Below, one piece after another: positions 60,799 through 64,000 of a stretch of DNA of 64,000 nucleotides; the stretch's first letter is position 1, and the number at the start of each line of letters is the position of its first letter. The translations under genes were made by a program, and so were the position numbers. The notes under the pieces are model-generated. The model searched no databases and was not told where the DNA came from. It saw nothing but the letters and a program-made list of their open reading frames with translations. The stretch covers positions 511,358 to 575,357 of the forward strand of contig NW_004457713.1 of the NCBI RefSeq assembly GCF_000203815.1, written 5' to 3'. The DNA is from Cavenderia fasciculata. Taxonomy: Eukaryota; Evosea; Eumycetozoa; Acytosteliales; Cavenderiaceae.

Positions 60799-60799
60799 A
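60166..60799. promoter_or_regulatory. Divergent promoter of csn8 and GFA-fold gene
   Basis: This 634-nt gap holds both promoters. A GC-richer block at about 60520-60700 contains a 15-codon frame (ATG at 60536) that is probably chance. CAATCAATCAAT repeats precede the plus-strand start. No named element. Confidence 0.4.
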
Positions 60800-61422
60800 A
60801 TGTCGGAAACATCTTGCGAAGTCGGACCAACCACACACAATGCTAGCCTCTTTAAAGAGGGTCGTCAAGCTTACCACGGTTCATGTCATTGTGGTGCACT
60901 CAAATACTCAGTAGAGATTGATTTCTTGACCAACAAGTCTGTTAGATGCAATTGCTCATTCTGTACAAAGATTCGTATTTGGGAGGTATTGGTTAAACCA
61001 GAGTTCTTCAAGTTATTAGAAGGTCAAGATAGCTATACAACTTATAAGTTTGGTGAAAAGGTACATACAAACAAACAAACAAACAAATACACAAATAACA
61101 AATCAAAAAGAAGAAGAGAGAAAGAAAGATCAAGATCGAAACAAATTGAAAAATAATAAGTTTGGTAATTATAATATATTTAATTTATACTAATAATAAT
61201 AATAATTTAAAAAAGGCTCATTCTCATTATCATTGTAAGCATTGTGGAATTCGTTGTCATGGATTTTCAATCATTCCAGATATGGGAGGTGACTTTATTG
61301 CCATCTCTATCAATACTCTTGATGACTTGACCGATGAACAAATGTCATCTCTCATTGTACAACCATTGGATGGTAGAAATAATAATTGGTTTGAAGTACC
61401 AAAATTCCATAATCATCTCTAG
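60800..61422 (+). CDS. GFA/CENP-V family zinc protein
   Basis: Exons 60800-61060 and 61216-61422 join in phase to about 155 residues, the usual length. Seen: YHGSCHCGALKYSVEIDF, VRCNCSFCTKIR and HYHCKHCGIRCHGFSI, the paired Cys sets that bind zinc in the glutathione-dependent formaldehyde-activating (GFA) fold also found in CENP-V. Family members include S-hydroxymethylglutathione synthase-like enzymes and proteins of unknown substrate. The short product lacks extra domains, so a small cytosolic enzyme is likely. The reaction is not determinable here. Confidence 0.88.
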
Positions 61423-61441
61423 AGAGATAAATAAATAAATA

Positions 61442-61508
61442 ACATTAATTTATAATTAATTAATTATAAACATTAATTTATAATTAATTAATTATAAACA
61501 TTAATTTA
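61442..61508. repeat. 28-bp tandem repeat
   Basis: A 28-base A/T unit starting ACATTAATTTATAATTAATT is repeated two full times (61442-61469, 61470-61497) plus a partial third copy. It lies in the 3' flank between the GFA-fold gene and the convergent CDCA7-like gene. Confidence 0.8.
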
Positions 61509-61573
61509 GAAAATAAATAATCAATGGATTTTATTAATCATTTTGTGTATGTGGATAAATATTTAAATATTTT

Positions 61574-64000
61574 TTAAACAGGAGGATAACTAGCTCGTAG
61601 ACGTGATCTTGACGCTCTAGTTGAAATTGGACTATATGTGGATTTTGGTGTGTTGTTTGTTGTTGTTGATGTAGTTGAAGTTGAAGTTTTAGTAGGAGTA
61701 GTTGTTGAATCCTTTTTTGAAGATAAAGAAGGTGATTTTGAATTTGAATTATTATTATTATTATTATTATTATCTTTACTACCTTTACTATCTTTACCAT
61801 CTTTATAAGGAGATGAATAAAATGAAGAAGGTTTTGTTGGTTTTTGACCTTTTCTAGATTTACGATCATTAAAACTGGAATACCAAATTCTTTCTTCTTC
61901 TGCTATTTTTTCATGTCTTGCAAGATATAATTCATCATCTGTATCTTCATCACTTGACTCTTCTTCTACTTCTTCTTGTTCTTCTTGTTCTATTTCTGCT
62001 ACTTCTTTAACTATAACGATGGGAGGGGATTTTGATTTTTGAGCCTTTTTTAATTTTCTTTTTTCTCGCATTGAAGATTCCAGTGCAGATAGGGAAGTAT
62101 CTATTTGAGCAATGGGAGTACCACTACTGTTTCTACGAGTCTTTACGCCAAAGAGAGATGGCGAGGTGTGTGGTGAGCGTCCGCTCACTGGTGTGGGAGA
62201 AAGGGGTGTTGTGGGAGCCGACATGACACGGTGGCCACTACCGCCACCGCGAGGGGTAAGGGGTGGGTGCATAATGTCGACTCGCTCCTCTTCAAGTGCA
62301 AGTTGGTGTTGTCTGTATTCGTCGTCGTCAAAGTCCTCTGTCCACGATCCACGATAATCTGCTGGCAGTACATCTTTGTATCCATCTCTCACCGAGTACT
62401 GATCGGCCTCTCTGTACGTTGGTGTCACCACGTCTTTAAATATCATTGCTGATTTGTCTATAGTAGTAAAAATAGGTACGTATTTGTCGAGTTCAGGGTG
62501 AGAGTCGGTCAGAAAAAACTTCTTTTCCTTTTCGTTTTCATCTACTTGCTTTTTTTTGGGTGTAGTTGTAGTAGTAGTAGTGGTAGAGGTAGAGGTAGTA
62601 GAGGTAGAATTTCTTTTCTTTTGATCTGCTGCCGATGATTTTCTCACCGGTGTTGTTGGTTCTGGTTTCTGTGGTTTTTGTTTCTGTTGTTGTTCTTGTT
62701 GTTTTTTCAATATATTATTATTTAAAGTATTAATATTATTATCTATAATATTATCAAGATTGATAGCTATATGACTATGATCTAAAGTTACATTATTTGT
62801 ATTAGAAGAAGAGGATTGGTTTGTAGTCGTCGAATTATTAGTAGTATTGGTAGAATTGGTATTGGTATTAGAAGTAGAAAAAGATGTAATAGTAGTAGAA
62901 GGATCATCTACTTTTTTCTTTTTTCTACCTCTAGCATCTTTTTTAGAATTTGTAGTTGTTGGATTCTCCATCACTACTACCCCTTCCTCTGCCACAACGG
63001 CACCATTTGCAGTCAATGTTGATTGATCCAATAATTCTCCCAAAGGTGGGAATTCACCATTTTCCTAAAATAAAAAATAAAAAGTAAATAATAAAGTAAA
63101 TATATATATATATATAAACCTTCTATATATCTATGTATCTATATTTTTTTGCTTACTCTTTTTCTTTTACAAGCAGCACATATACAAGTATTTTTACAAA
63201 ATGGACACCACCAAGGTTTTGGTCTTGTTTTCAAGACTGACACCTCCTTGTTGTAGTGTTTGGTGAGACAAGTTGAACAAAATCGTTTGTTGCATTTTGG
63301 CTTGTCGAGGAGAGCAGCTTGACATTGGACATATTCAAACTTTAGTGCTTTACATTGATGACACCAGCGTCCAGCATCCTCTCCATTCTTTTTTCTTTTC
63401 TTTTTCTCTGTGACTGTCTTGTCTGACGATTCGGCATCACCCATCTTGACATCACTGTCATGACCATTGACTGGACTACCATCACTACTATCTCCGCCAC
63501 CGTTACTCTTTGATACTTGGTCATTTGATCCTCCTCCTCCTTTTAAAGGTGATGCACCAGTTGATCCCAATACAGATGAAATGGTACTTGATATAGATTG
63601 AAAGGTATTTGATAACTTGTTTGAAATGGCTTGGAAAAATTGTGATGATTTCTCTTCTTCTTCTTCTTCCTCTTCCTTACCTCCTCCATCTTTAGTAGTT
63701 GATGATTTTTTAGATGAATTCTTTGCTTTCTTTTGTTGTTGTTGTTTAGAAGTAGTAGGTGGTGGTGGTGGAGGAAGAGTTGGTTTACTATTTTTCTTAT
63801 TATTCTTTGTATTATTCTTTGTATTATTTTTTGTATTGGCGGTTGGTTTCTTTGTTGGTTTCTTTGTTGTTGTTGTATCTGGTAACATATCAGAATGATC
63901 TTCAATATCAATCTCTTCATCTTCTGAAGTTTCATGATGATGATGACGACGATGATGATGATGATGAACCTTTTCTTCTTCTTCTTCTTCTTCTTCTTCC
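61574..64000 (-). CDS. CDCA7/R1-type zinc-finger protein, 5' end beyond window
   Basis: Two exons are visible (beyond 64000 to 63157, and 63064-61574), joined in phase 0. The upstream exon is open to the window edge, so the start is outside. It has Lys-, Pro- and Glu-rich stretches, then the four-CXXC R1 zinc finger: WCHQCKALKFEYVQC, CNKRFCSTCLTKHY, WWCPFCKNTCICAACKRKR. This domain defines CDCA7/CDCA7L, nucleosome-binding partners of the remodeller HELLS in DNA-methylation maintenance. The second exon (about 496 residues) is Ser/Thr/Asn-rich with a Tyr/Asp block (FTTIDKSAMIFKDVVTPTY, DYRGSWTEDFDDDEYR). A nuclear chromatin role is inferred from the finger. Confidence 0.82.

Noticed and set aside
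1-64000. Retroelements, viral relics or other large mobile elements
   Set aside because: No reverse transcriptase, integrase, capsid or transposase motif was seen in any frame. The only mobile-like sequences are the small hairpin elements.

Overview
The window looks like nuclear DNA of a dictyostelid social amoeba. It is AT-rich and has short AT-rich introns (mostly 60-120 nt, GTATGT or GTAAGT donors, AG acceptors). Homopolymer tracts of Asn, Gln, Ser and Thr are common in the proteins, and lineage-type families such as F-box/FNIP proteins are present. Most genes are spliced, and the gene models below were built by hand from reading frames, splice signals and phase agreement. I saw no tRNA, no retroelement and no viral relic.

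Layout. 1-1162: 3' end of the ribosomal protein eL8 (L7a) gene, with an 835-nt intron that may carry an H/ACA snoRNA. 1295-3583: rad52 and an AP endonuclease gene, head to head. 3765-6672: the TPR subunit of TFIIIC. 6709-7343: broken partial duplicate of the adjacent EHD gene. 7785-9950: EHD membrane-remodelling ATPase. 10547-17290: Mediator subunit Med13. 17441-31178: a block of four related large GTPase-like genes. 31305-32675: alg7. 33155-39788: three poorly recognised genes. 40609-42483: ALDH7A1-type dehydrogenase. 42642-44255: PAAF1/Rpn14-like WD40 protein. 45263-51018: a coiled-coil protein, an F-box/FNIP-type protein and a SAP-like/LRR-like protein. 51989-53986: a spliced gene whose product resembles the N-terminal domain of Cry delta-endotoxins. 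54173-54892: an LRAT/NlpC-like protein with a membrane tail. 56316-58625: a His/Gln-rich protein. 59208-60165: COP9 signalosome subunit 8. 60800-61422: GFA/CENP-V fold protein. 61574-64000: a CDCA7/R1-type zinc-finger protein cut by the right edge.

The most unusual region is 17.4-31.2 kb. Three tandem minus-strand genes and one divergent plus-strand gene encode proteins built from repeated zinc-binding segments and GB1/GBP-like P-loop domains (G1, D-x-E-G G3, and in one gene a GBP/atlastin-style RD motif). The divergent member fuses a degenerate GTPase domain to a RING-like finger and a complete patatin phospholipase domain. The array lacks the homopolymer tracts of its neighbours. By analogy with guanylate-binding proteins and with patatin effectors of NLR and CBASS systems, a role in intracellular defence or membrane attack is a reasonable inference but is not shown.

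A second notable theme is a small family of hairpin elements with near-identical terminal inverted repeats (core GTCTGATGGATG). There are three copies within 7.3 kb (48.4, 51.2 and 55.7 kb), surrounding the Cry-like and LRAT-like genes and lying in GC-richer islands that carry no long reading frame.
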